From the NCBI GenBank assembly GCA_964598885.1, contig CAZRES010000130.1, positions 1 through 8,250 of the forward strand: a stretch of 8,250 nt of DNA, read 5' to 3'. Under the pieces are notes generated by a model. The model had not been told where the DNA came from. It did not search any database and saw nothing but the letters and a program-made list of their open reading frames with translations. The DNA is from SURF-33 sp964598885. GTDB lineage: Bacteria; Desulfobacterota; Desulfobacteria; Desulfobacterales; Desulfosalsimonadaceae. The translations under genes were made by a program, and so were the position numbers. Positions 1 to 7,195 of the stretch are shown in pieces. The stretch's first letter is position 1. Each line of letters starts with the position of its first letter.

Positions 1-396
1 GTAGTCAATCCCTATGTCTCGCCCCGACCTTTTCGGGTGAATGCCGGACCGGTCCATGCCTATACCCGGGTGCCGGGAAACAAGACCCGATATTTGTCTG
101 AACTGGTTGCCGGCGATCCCGTGCTGATCACCGATCATACCGGCCGATCCCATCTGGGAACCGTCGGCCGGGTCAAGATCGAGAAACGGCCGCTACTGTT
201 GATCCGGGCAATGGCCGGCAAAGATCGGGAAATCAGCGTCATTGTCCAGAATGCCGAAACCATCCGCCTGACCCATCCCGACGGCCATCCCTTATCGGTG
301 GTGACTTTAACGCCGGGCGACAACGTCTTAGTGGCCCTGGAAGCCACGGGCCGGCATTTTGGCATGAAAATTGACGAAACGATCATGGAACGGTAA
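1..396 (+). CDS. aroB': 3-dehydroquinate synthase II, C-terminal part (5' end outside window)
   Basis: The frame is open from base 1 and ends at TAA 394-396, giving 131 residues; the start lies upstream. It matches the C-terminal part of dehydroquinate synthase II (archaeal AroB', Methanocaldococcus MJ1249 type). This enzyme carries out NAD-dependent oxidative deamination and cyclisation of 2-amino-3,7-dideoxy-D-threo-hept-6-ulosonate to 3-dehydroquinate. Visible family blocks, in fragment numbering, are NPY (3-5), RPFRVNAGPVHAY (9-21), VGRVKIEKRPLLLIRA (55-70), QNAETIRL (83-90) and GRHFGMKIDETI (117-128). The fold is unrelated to ordinary bacterial AroB, so this is not a diverged aroB. aroE follows after only 9 nt, supporting one operon. 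Known partner: an aldolase-family aminodideoxyheptulosonate synthase, expected just upstream but not visible. The blocks are intact, so the gene is probably functional. The family assignment is from recalled conserved blocks, not a search. Confidence 0.92.
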   Translation, partial: VVNPYVSPRPFRVNAGPVHAYTRVPGNKTRYLSELVAGDPVLITDHTGRSHLGTVGRVKIEKRPLLLIRAMAGKDREISVIVQNAETIRLTHPDGHPLSVVTLTPGDNVLVALEATGRHFGMKIDETIMER

Positions 397-405
397 GAAA
401 AAGCC

Positions 406-1227
406 ATGAACATTGATGCCGCCACTTGTGTTTACGGCGTGATCGGCGACCCGGTAGCCCACAGCCTGGGCCCGGTCATGCACAACCGGGCCTTTGCCCT
501 GACCGGGCATCCGGGCGTCTATGCCCCATTCCGGGTGACTGATGTCAAGGCGGCCGTCACGGGCATCCGGGCGTTAAACATCGCCGGCGTGAGCGTGACC
601 ATACCCCACAAGGTCAGCATCATTAAGCATCTGGATGCCATTGATGAAACCGCTGAAAACATCGGCGCGGTCAACACCATTGTCAATACCGACGGCCGGC
701 TGACCGGGTATAACTCTGACAGTCAAGGCGCCGTAAAAGCGCTATCCGAGCATACCGCCATCCGGGGCCGCCGGATTCTTGTCATCGGCGCGGGGGGCGC
801 GGCCCGGGCCGTCTCTTACGGTCTGATTCAGCAGGGCGGCCGTGTCTGCATCGTGAATCGTTCCATAGAAAAAGGGGAGATGCTGGCCCGTTTTCTGGGA
901 GCGGATTTTTGTCCGTTGGATCAGGCAAGGGCTTTACCTGCAGATATCCTGATTAATACCACGCCGGTGGGCATGCATCCTCATGTGGATGACATGCCCG
1001 TATTTGAAAATATGCTTCATCCCGGAATGGTGGTCATGGATATTGTCTATCACCCCCTTCAAACCCGCCTCCTTCAGGCCGCCGCATCTGTGGGATGTCG
1101 TATTGTGGACGGGGTGGCCATGTTCGTCTACCAGGGGGCCATACAGTTTGAGCGGTGGACCGGCCGGGCCGCGCCCGTGGAAGAAATGAAGCAGGCGGTA
1201 TATGCCGCATTGGCAACCCGAACGTGA
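406..1227 (+). CDS. aroE: Shikimate dehydrogenase (NADP+)
   Basis: 273 aa, the usual AroE length. It reduces 3-dehydroshikimate to shikimate with NADPH in the cytoplasm. The N-terminal substrate domain has GDPVAHSLGPVMHN (14-27) and VTIPHK (64-69) with the catalytic Lys69. GAVNTIV (87-93) and GYNSDSQGA (101-109) follow, the latter with catalytic Asp105. The Rossmann domain shows GAGGAARA (128-135) and Asn151-Arg152, the pair that typically contacts the NADP phosphate. The C-terminal part keeps DIVYHPLQTRLL (212-223) and MFVYQGAIQFERWTG (239-253). One oddity: the usual substrate-binding SxS motif is Ser20-Leu-Gly22, so the second serine is missing. The ATG at 406 is 9 nt after the aroB' stop and has only a weak purine-rich Shine-Dalgarno, suggesting translational coupling. 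No 3-dehydroquinate dehydratase (AroD/AroQ) is fused or adjacent in view. Confidence 0.96.
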   Translation: MNIDAATCVYGVIGDPVAHSLGPVMHNRAFALTGHPGVYAPFRVTDVKAAVTGIRALNIAGVSVTIPHKVSIIKHLDAIDETAENIGAVNTIVNTDGRLTGYNSDSQGAVKALSEHTAIRGRRILVIGAGGAARAVSYGLIQQGGRVCIVNRSIEKGEMLARFLGADFCPLDQARALPADILINTTPVGMHPHVDDMPVFENMLHPGMVVMDIVYHPLQTRLLQAAASVGCRIVDGVAMFVYQGAIQFERWTGRAAPVEEMKQAVYAALATRT

Positions 1228-1377
1228 CCATGGGTGAACTCATCACGAAATGAGCGATACGAATATAGGAAAAATGGCAGATACAGCAGGGAGAGGAAAA
1301 AGAATAAAGAGAATAAAGAAATTTTAAGCGATTCGCGAGATTGCGATGATAAAGACAGCAAAGGAGTGCGGAGTTTC
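1228..1377 (+). other. aroE-aroA intergenic spacer, purine-rich, with tandem 9-mer
   Basis: This 150-nt gap is much larger than the other junctions of the operon. Its base use differs from the GC-rich genes on both sides, with a purine-rich tract around 1283-1321. It contains an exact tandem duplication of GAATAAAGA (1302-1310 and 1311-1319). Two tiny frames overlap through ATGA: 1230-1253 (7 codons) and 1250-1327 (25 codons, basic C-terminus ending KRIKRIKKF). The aroA frame is also open through the gap from a GTG at 1234, but the predicted peptide there is low-complexity and charged, unlike any EPSP synthase. I see no convincing promoter or terminator. The aroA Shine-Dalgarno lies at its end (AAGGAG 1361-1366). 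Confidence 0.5.
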
Positions 1378-2634
1378 ATGATAGAAATCATCCCCCGACC
1401 CCTGACCGCCAATACGGTGCAGGTGCCGGGATCTAAAAGCTACACCCACCGGGTCTGCATGGCCGCGGCCCTGTCCGACGGTCCCTGCCGTATCTATGGC
1501 GCATTGGACAGCGAAGATATCCGGCTCACCCTGTCCGCCCTGGAAAGCATGGGAACCGCCGTCGGCCGCAATGCCGGCGAGCTTCTGATTTCCGGTAAAA
1601 ACGGAAAATTCGATCCCTGCACCCCTCCCATCTATCTGGGAAATTCCGGCACGTCCATGCGCCTGCTCACAGGTCTGGCGGCACTGGGCAGCGGGGATTA
1701 TATTTTAACCGGATCGGAGCGCATGCAGGAACGGCCCATTAACGACCTGCTGGCGGCCTTGACGGAACTCGGCGTTTCTGCGGTCTCAATGAACAACACC
1801 GGATGTCCGCCGGTCCGCGTTACCGGCGGAACCATCACCGGGACCCACACCCGCATTGATTGCCGCACCAGCAGCCAGTATCTGTCCTCGCTCCTGCTCA
1901 TGGCTCCCTGCACCCCGGGCGGCCTTCACATCGACGTCACCGGCGGGCCGGTTTCCAAACCGTATATTGATATGACCCTGGATATCATGGAGCGGTTCGG
2001 GATTACGTTCACCCGCCTGGGGTATACGCAGTTTCATGTGCCGGGATCTCAGGCCTATGACAGCGGCGAGTATAGGGTGGAACCCGACGCCTCCCAGGCC
2101 GGCTATTTCTGGGCCGCGGCCGCTGTCACCGGCTCCAGGGTCAAAGTAAGGGGGGTTAGCCGGGCATCCCGGCAGGGAGATATCCGCTTCGTGGAGGTTC
2201 TTGAATCCATGGGATGTTCGGTGGAAGATGACGACGACGGGATTACGGTGACGGGCGGACCATTAACCGCTGTTACCGTGGACATGGCGGACATGCCCGA
2301 TCTGGTTCCCACCCTTGCTGTAACCGCCGCCTTTGCCCGGGGAACCACGAAGATTGAAAATGTGGCCCATCTCAGAGCCAAGGAAAGCGACCGCCTGGAA
2401 GCCGTCAAAAACGAACTCGTTAAAATGGGAATCCATGCCCAAACTACGGCATCCGGCATCACGGTAACCGGCGGGCCGGTCCGGGGCGCGCGAATCAAGA
2501 CCTATGATGACCACCGGATTGCCATGAGTTTTTCCATCGCGGGTCTGGTAACGCCCGGAGTTAGGATCACCGACGAACACTGTGTGGCCAAATCCTTCCC
2601 GGAATTCTTCAACGTGCTTGGCAAGCTGATCTAG
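1378..2634 (+). CDS. aroA: 3-phosphoshikimate 1-carboxyvinyltransferase (EPSP synthase)
   Basis: 418 aa from the ATG at 1378. It transfers the enolpyruvyl group of PEP to shikimate-3-phosphate. This start is chosen because the family N-terminus (VPGSKSYTHR, 16-25) begins just after it and AAGGAG lies at 1361-1366; a longer frame from GTG 1234 adds only a charged low-complexity tail. By comparison with E. coli, active-site residues are present: Lys20, the PEP loop LGNSGTSMR (87-95), Arg119 in QERP, Gln167 in SSQYLSS, Asp308 (catalytic base), KESDR (335-339) with Glu336 and Arg339, DDHR (377-380) with Arg380, and Lys405. The E. coli Pro101 position is Leu96 and Ala95/Ala98 are serines, closer to the Bacillus-type loop. 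A VTGG turn recurs at 148, 187, 291 and 363, in keeping with the pseudo-symmetric repeats of this fold. It is third of five aro genes and uses PEP, the product of the convergent ppdK. Confidence 0.97.
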   Translation: MIEIIPRPLTANTVQVPGSKSYTHRVCMAAALSDGPCRIYGALDSEDIRLTLSALESMGTAVGRNAGELLISGKNGKFDPCTPPIYLGNSGTSMRLLTGLAALGSGDYILTGSERMQERPINDLLAALTELGVSAVSMNNTGCPPVRVTGGTITGTHTRIDCRTSSQYLSSLLLMAPCTPGGLHIDVTGGPVSKPYIDMTLDIMERFGITFTRLGYTQFHVPGSQAYDSGEYRVEPDASQAGYFWAAAAVTGSRVKVRGVSRASRQGDIRFVEVLESMGCSVEDDDDGITVTGGPLTAVTVDMADMPDLVPTLAVTAAFARGTTKIENVAHLRAKESDRLEAVKNELVKMGIHAQTTASGITVTGGPVRGARIKTYDDHRIAMSFSIAGLVTPGVRITDEHCVAKSFPEFFNVLGKLI

Positions 2635-2671
2635 CCGGCTGATGATAGCAATGGACAGGATCATCAAGCAA

Positions 2672-3214
2672 ATGAATATTTTTTTAATCGGATACCGCTG
2701 TACGGGAAAGACCACCGTGGGCCGTCATCTGGCTCATCGTTTGCAGTGGCAATTTATGGATTCCGATGTTATTATCATGGCCAAACATGGCCTGACGGTT
2801 GCGGATATGGTTTCCCGTCTGGGGTGGGAGGAATTCCGCGCAAGGGAAAAAATCGTGATCCGCGAATTGGGGGAAATGGATCGGCTCGTGGTGGCCACAG
2901 GCGGCGGCGCGGTGCTCGATCCCGATAATGTGGCGTGCATGAAAAAAAACGGACATGTGGTGATCTGGCTGACTGCTGATATTAAAACCATTCTGTCCCG
3001 AATGGAAAACGATTCGGAAACTCAGGAGCTCCGGCCGGCCCTGACGCAACGCCCCCTGGAAACTGAAATCAGTGAGACCCTGGATCAACGGAATCCCCTT
3101 TACCGAGCCGCATCAGACCTCCAGATGGCAACCGATCACAGCACCGTGGATCAGATTTGCGATAACATTTTACATCAATTAAGGAAATCACATGCCGGGA
3201 AATTCATTCGGTAA
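2672..3214 (+). CDS. aroK: Shikimate kinase
   Basis: 180 aa from the ATG at 2672; it phosphorylates shikimate at O3 with ATP. Motifs in order: Walker A GYRCTGKT (7-14); shikimate-binding DSD (30-32); FRAREK (55-60) with Arg56; ATGGGA (75-80) with the Gly77-79 substrate loop; LID-domain RPAL with Arg121; and RNPLYRAASD (140-149) with Arg140 near the adenine. Start choice: ATGs at 2642 (190 aa) and 2651 (187 aa) are in frame, but neither has a visible Shine-Dalgarno. The family usually begins directly with the first beta strand, as MNIFLIG does here, and an AGGA (2657-2660) sits 11 nt before 2672. The start is therefore likely but not certain. The 3' end overlaps aroC by 23 nt, implying coupled translation. 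Length and motifs are ordinary for the family. Confidence 0.94.
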   Translation: MNIFLIGYRCTGKTTVGRHLAHRLQWQFMDSDVIIMAKHGLTVADMVSRLGWEEFRAREKIVIRELGEMDRLVVATGGGAVLDPDNVACMKKNGHVVIWLTADIKTILSRMENDSETQELRPALTQRPLETEISETLDQRNPLYRAASDLQMATDHSTVDQICDNILHQLRKSHAGKFIR

Positions 3215-4247
3215 GCTGTTTCGCATCACCACCTGGGGCGAATCCCATGGACCGGCCGTTGGCGTGGTCATCGACGGCTGCCCGCCCGGTCTGGAAATCA
3301 ATGAGGATAAAATTCAGTGCATGCTGGATCGGCGACGGCCCGGAAAAGTGGTAACCAGCACCACCCGAAAAGAAGCCGACAAGGTCAACCTGCTCTCCGG
3401 CATCTTTGAAGGGCGCACCACCGGAACGCCCATCATGATCCTGGTGGAAAACCGGGATGCCCGATCCAGCGCGTATCATGCGCTCGCCGAGGTGTTTCGT
3501 CCCGGCCACGGGGATTTTACCTATCAGGCCAAATACGGCATCCGGGACTGGCGTGGCGGAGGCAGGGCATCGGCCCGGGAAACCGTGGGCCGGGTGGCAG
3601 CCGGAGCTGTGGCTTTTGAAATGTTAATACAACAGAAAATCGAAATCATCACCCATACCATAGTACTTGGAACCGTCCGGGCCGACCGTTTTGATCGTAA
3701 GGCGATCCATCAAAACCTGTTTTATTGCGCGGACCCGGATGCGGCCGAAAAAATGGTCGAAGCCGCTGAAAACGCCAGAAGGGAAGGGGATTCTCTGGGC
3801 GGGATTGTGGAAGTTCTGGCCAGAAACGTGCCGGCCGGTCTTGGAGAACCCGTGTTCGACAAACTCGACGCGGACCTTGCCAGGGCATTGATGAGCATCG
3901 GCGCGGTAAAAGGCGTGGAAATCGGCGCCGGTTTTAGAGCCTCCGGAATGAAAGGATCGGAAAACAACGATCCCATCACGCCCGACGGATTTTCCACCAA
4001 CAACGCCGGCGGCATTCTGGCGGGAATTTCCAACGGCGATGAAATTATTGTCCGGGCCGCGGTCAAGCCGATACCCTCCATTGCTCTGGAACAGCAAACC
4101 ATCACCACCGATCGCGCGCCCACGTCGATTTCCATCGGCGGCCGCCACGATATTTCCGCCATCCCCCGCATCAACGTGGTCTGCGAGGCCATGGTCTGCC
4201 TGGTGCTGGCGGATCATCTGCTCCGCCAGCGAGCCAGCCGGATTTAA
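3192..4247 (+). CDS. aroC: Chorismate synthase
   Basis: 351 aa, a full-length monofunctional chorismate synthase. It eliminates phosphate from EPSP to give chorismate and needs reduced FMN. Visible signatures: TTWGESHGPAVGVVIDG (13-29), VENRDARS (85-92), RPGHGDFTY (103-111), RGGGRASARET (121-131), FSTNNAGGILAGIS (267-280), GGRHD (316-320), and the C-terminal IPRINVVCEAMVCLVLADHL (324-343). The ATG at 3192 lies inside the end of aroK (23-nt overlap), with AAGGA at 3181-3185, 6 nt upstream, so the start is secure. It is the last gene of the + strand aro cluster and completes the route from shikimate to chorismate. Its stop codon TAA (4245-4247) overlaps the stop codon of the convergent ppdK. 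A GC-rich inverted repeat lies in its last codons (4205-4230). Confidence 0.97.
   Translation: MPGNSFGKLFRITTWGESHGPAVGVVIDGCPPGLEINEDKIQCMLDRRRPGKVVTSTTRKEADKVNLLSGIFEGRTTGTPIMILVENRDARSSAYHALAEVFRPGHGDFTYQAKYGIRDWRGGGRASARETVGRVAAGAVAFEMLIQQKIEIITHTIVLGTVRADRFDRKAIHQNLFYCADPDAAEKMVEAAENARREGDSLGGIVEVLARNVPAGLGEPVFDKLDADLARALMSIGAVKGVEIGAGFRASGMKGSENNDPITPDGFSTNNAGGILAGISNGDEIIVRAAVKPIPSIALEQQTITTDRAPTSISIGGRHDISAIPRINVVCEAMVCLVLADHLLRQRASRI
4205..4230. repeat. GC-rich inverted repeat at the aroC/ppdK convergent junction
   Basis: GCTGGCGGA (4205-4213) and TCCGCCAGC (4222-4230) are perfect 9-bp complementary arms with an 8-nt loop, inside the last codons of aroC and just beyond the ppdK stop on the other strand. 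A second GCCAGC (4233-4238) could pair with the left arm instead. A T-run (4251-4255) lies about 20 nt downstream on the + strand, too far for a canonical intrinsic terminator, and the - strand has no T-run after it. It may be a 3'-end or termination structure, or simply a coding coincidence. Confidence 0.45.
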
Positions 4248-6973
4248 GTGTTTTTGCCTATTTCCTCCGCTTCGATGGCGGCTTGGGCCGCGGCCAGGCG
4301 TGCGATGGGGAGGCGGAAGGGGGAGCAGCTTACGTAATCGAATCCGCAGTTAAAGCAGAATCTGACCGAATCCGCATCCCCGCCGTGCTCGCCGCAGATG
4401 CCGATTTTCAGGTCTGGTCGGGTGGAGCGGCCTTTTTTCACCGAGTCTTCAATCAGCGGTCCCATTCCTTCGAAATCAATGGTCTGGAAGGGGTCCTTGG
4501 GCAGGATTTTTTTGTCGATATAATCCACCATGAAGCCGCCGATATCATCCCGGCTGAAGCCGAAAAACATCTGGGTCAGGTCATTGGTGCCGTAGGAGAA
4601 AAACTCCGTTGCTTTGGCGATCTGGTCAGACAGTAAGGCCGCCCGGGGAACCTCGATCATGGTGCCGTACTGGCAATCAATGGTTTCGATTTTATATTTG
4701 GCGGTCACTTCTTCGTAAACCCGGTCATAGATTTTTCTGATTTCCTCCAGCTCCCGCACGTCGCAGGTGACGGGCACCATGATTTCCGGTTCAGGATGTT
4801 TGCCGTAGACAATGAGTTCCGCGGCCGCCTCCAGAATAGCCCGGATCTGCATTTCCGCGATTTCCGGATAAGTTATCCCCAGTCGCACGCCCCGATGGCC
4901 CATCATGGGATTGCTTTCGGAAATAATCTCGCTGCGCTTGGTGATCTCTTTTTCACTGATTCCTAGAGCTTCGGCTACCTTGGAACGGGTTTCCGGACGT
5001 TTGGGCACGAATTCGTGCAGGGGCGGATCCAGAAGACGAATAGTTACCGGCAGATCGTCCATGATTTCCAGGGCGGTTTCCACGTCATCCTTGACAAAGG
5101 GGAACAGCTCATCAAGAGCTGCACGACGTTCGCGGGTGGTATTGCTCATGATCACCTTTCGCAGCAGAAACAGAGGGGTTTCCGCCCCTTCGCCGTAAAA
5201 CATGTGTTCCGTGCGGAACAGGCCGATGCCTTCAGCCCCGAATTCCTTGGCCAACCAGATATCCTTGGGGGTTTCCGCATTGGTGCGGACCCTCATGGTG
5301 CGATAGGTGTCGACGATTTTCAGAAATTCCTGCAACCGGGGGCTTTCCGTGGCATCCATCATGGGCAGTTCCCCTTCATACACCAGTCCTCGACTGCCGT
5401 TTAAGGTGAACAGATCACCTTCCTGATAAGTGCTGCCGTCAACCGTCAGCTTTTTTTCCTTTGGATAGAGTTTCAGGGCGCTGGCGCCCACGATGCAACA
5501 TTTCCCCCAGCCCCGTGCCACTAAAGCCGCGTGGCTGGTCATGCCGCCTCGGGCCGTTAAAATGGCTTCAGCAGCCCGCATGCCTTCCACGTCTTCCGGA
5601 TTGGTTTCTTCCCGGACCAGTATGACTTTTTTTCCCGCCTTGTTCCAGTTTACGGCATCCACGGAATTAAATACGATCTGGCCGAAGGCGGCTCCGGGAC
5701 CGGCGGGCAGCCCCTTGGCAATGGCCTGAACATTTTCTTCGGCTTTGGGATCCACCAGGGGATGGAGCATTTCATCCAACTGGGACGGCATCACCCGGGT
5801 AACGGCGATTTTTTCATCAATGAGTCCTTCGGCCAGCATGTCCATGGCCATGTTCAGGGCCGCAAGTCCGGTGCGCTTGCCCACCCGGGTCTGGAGCATG
5901 TAAAGGTGGTTTTCCTCAATGGTAAATTCAATATCCTGCATGTCTTTAAAATGCTGTTCCAGCCGCTGTCGGACATCCACGAGCTGCTGGTAGGCATCGG
6001 GCATGGCGGCTTCCAGGGAGGGAAGGTGGGCGTTTTGTTCGTTTTTGGTGGCGTCATTAATGGGATTGGGCGTTCGGATGCCAGCTACCACATCTTCACC
6101 CTGGGCATTGGGAAGCCATTCTCCGTAAAAGGTGTTCTCGCCCGTGGCCGGATTCCGGGTGAATCCCACGCCGGTGGCCGAAGTATCGCCCATGTTGCCG
6201 AACACCATGCTCTGGACATTGCAGGCGGTTCCCCATTCATCCGGAATGTTTTCAATGCGCCGGTACGACGCGGCCCGTTTGCCGTTCCAGCTTTTAAACA
6301 CCGCGCCGATGGCCCCCCAAAGCTGGGCCATGGGGTCATCGGGAAATTCGGTTTTCAGGACTTCCTTGACTTTATCCTTGAACTGCTCGGAAAGGGTTTT
6401 CAGGTCTTCGGCGGTAAAATCCGTATCACCGGCATAGCCTTTTTCCTGCTTCATGTCATCCATAATGCGGTCAAGCTGTTCACGGATGGAATTGCCGTCT
6501 TCCGGTTCAATGCCTTCGGCCTTTTCCATTACCACATCCGAATACATCATGATCAGGCGGCGATACGCGTCATAGACAAAACGGGGATTGCCCGTTTTTT
6601 TGATCATGCCGGGAATGGTGCCGGCGGTAAGCCCCACGTTCAGTACCGTCTCCATCATTCCCGGCATGGATTTCCGCGCCCCGGACCGGCAGGAAACCAG
6701 CAGCGGATTATCCGGATCACCGAATTTTTTTTCCATCAACGATTCCACCCGGGCCAGGGCGTTTTCTACTTCTTTGTCAAGGGAGGGAGGATATTGCCCG
6801 TCGGATTTAAAATACGCCGTGCAGGCTTCGGTTGTAATGGTAAATCCGGCGGGAACCGGCAGCCCCAGACGGGCCATTTCCGCCAAACCCGCGCCTTTGC
6901 CGCCCAGCAATTCCTTTTGTAAGCCGTTGCCTTCCGCGGTTCCATTCCCAAATGTGTATACGAGCTTTGTCAT
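4244..6973 (-). CDS. ppdK: Pyruvate, phosphate dikinase
   Basis: 909 aa, slightly longer than the roughly 870-900 aa usual for bacterial PPDK. It reversibly converts pyruvate, ATP and phosphate to PEP, AMP and pyrophosphate. The N-terminal ATP-grasp nucleotide domain includes GGKGAGLAEMARLGLPVPAG (24-43), RSGARKSMPGMMETVLNVG (96-114) and GDTSATGVGFTRNPATGE (262-279). The central phosphohistidine domain has ARGGMTSHAALVARG (474-488) with catalytic His481 and, two residues before it, Thr479, the position regulated in plant enzymes. The C-terminal PEP/pyruvate barrel has GLFRTEHMF (584-592), GHRGVRLG (692-699), SYGTNDLTQMFFGFSRDD (793-810) and GICGEHGGD (858-866) with the active-site Cys860. The ATG (6971-6973) is preceded by AAGGAAAG and GAGG on the - strand. 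An anaerobe would probably use it for gluconeogenic PEP supply. No PPDK regulatory protein gene is in view. Its stop interlocks with that of aroC. Confidence 0.97.
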   Translation of the reverse strand: MTKLVYTFGNGTAEGNGLQKELLGGKGAGLAEMARLGLPVPAGFTITTEACTAYFKSDGQYPPSLDKEVENALARVESLMEKKFGDPDNPLLVSCRSGARKSMPGMMETVLNVGLTAGTIPGMIKKTGNPRFVYDAYRRLIMMYSDVVMEKAEGIEPEDGNSIREQLDRIMDDMKQEKGYAGDTDFTAEDLKTLSEQFKDKVKEVLKTEFPDDPMAQLWGAIGAVFKSWNGKRAASYRRIENIPDEWGTACNVQSMVFGNMGDTSATGVGFTRNPATGENTFYGEWLPNAQGEDVVAGIRTPNPINDATKNEQNAHLPSLEAAMPDAYQQLVDVRQRLEQHFKDMQDIEFTIEENHLYMLQTRVGKRTGLAALNMAMDMLAEGLIDEKIAVTRVMPSQLDEMLHPLVDPKAEENVQAIAKGLPAGPGAAFGQIVFNSVDAVNWNKAGKKVILVREETNPEDVEGMRAAEAILTARGGMTSHAALVARGWGKCCIVGASALKLYPKEKKLTVDGSTYQEGDLFTLNGSRGLVYEGELPMMDATESPRLQEFLKIVDTYRTMRVRTNAETPKDIWLAKEFGAEGIGLFRTEHMFYGEGAETPLFLLRKVIMSNTTRERRAALDELFPFVKDDVETALEIMDDLPVTIRLLDPPLHEFVPKRPETRSKVAEALGISEKEITKRSEIISESNPMMGHRGVRLGITYPEIAEMQIRAILEAAAELIVYGKHPEPEIMVPVTCDVRELEEIRKIYDRVYEEVTAKYKIETIDCQYGTMIEVPRAALLSDQIAKATEFFSYGTNDLTQMFFGFSRDDIGGFMVDYIDKKILPKDPFQTIDFEGMGPLIEDSVKKGRSTRPDLKIGICGEHGGDADSVRFCFNCGFDYVSCSPFRLPIARLAAAQAAIEAEEIGKNT

Positions 6974-7054
6974 CGCCTCAGCTTTCCTTTCTTTGTTAGT
7001 TTCTAATATTTTTTATAAATACAACAAGATATAATTCCCTTTTGAAAGCATTGC

Positions 7055-7098
7055 ATGATAGATATCATATTCCAAGTGCAACATATGCATATCTATCA
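7055..7098. repeat. Nested palindromes upstream of ppdK (possible operator)
   Basis: Three symmetric elements crowd this stretch, 80-125 nt upstream of the ppdK ATG. ATGATA-GA-TATCAT spans 7055-7068. The palindrome ATATGCATAT spans 7083-7092. A perfect 10-bp inverted repeat pairs TGATAGATAT (7056-7065) with ATATCTATCA (7089-7098). An outer TTGCA/TGCAA pair (7051-7055, 7077-7081) overlaps them. On the - strand a weak promoter-like pair, TTGCAC (7076-7081) and TATCAT (7055-7060), is only 15 bp apart, so promoter assignment is doubtful. AT-rich sequence makes chance symmetry likely; operator function is inference. Confidence 0.35.
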
Positions 7099-7195
7099 AA
7101 AATATTAAAAAATTTCTATAAGATAAATTAGAAATTCAGGTCAAGGAAAATTTCCGGGAAGTGTCTTGTAAGGTGTTTTAATCGGGTATTTTTGG

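Noticed and set aside
1234..1377. N-terminal extension of aroA from a GTG at 1234
   Set aside because: The added 48 residues are charged low-complexity sequence not found in EPSP synthases, while the ATG at 1378 has an AAGGAG and the expected family N-terminus.
3624..4217. A 197-codon open frame on the - strand inside aroC
   Set aside because: Antisense to conserved chorismate synthase motifs and with no recognisable family features.
5762..6922. A 386-codon open frame on the + strand inside ppdK
   Set aside because: It is antisense to well-conserved PPDK sequence, has an odd His/Gly/Phe-rich composition with no recognisable domain, and no Shine-Dalgarno; a shadow of codon bias in ppdK.
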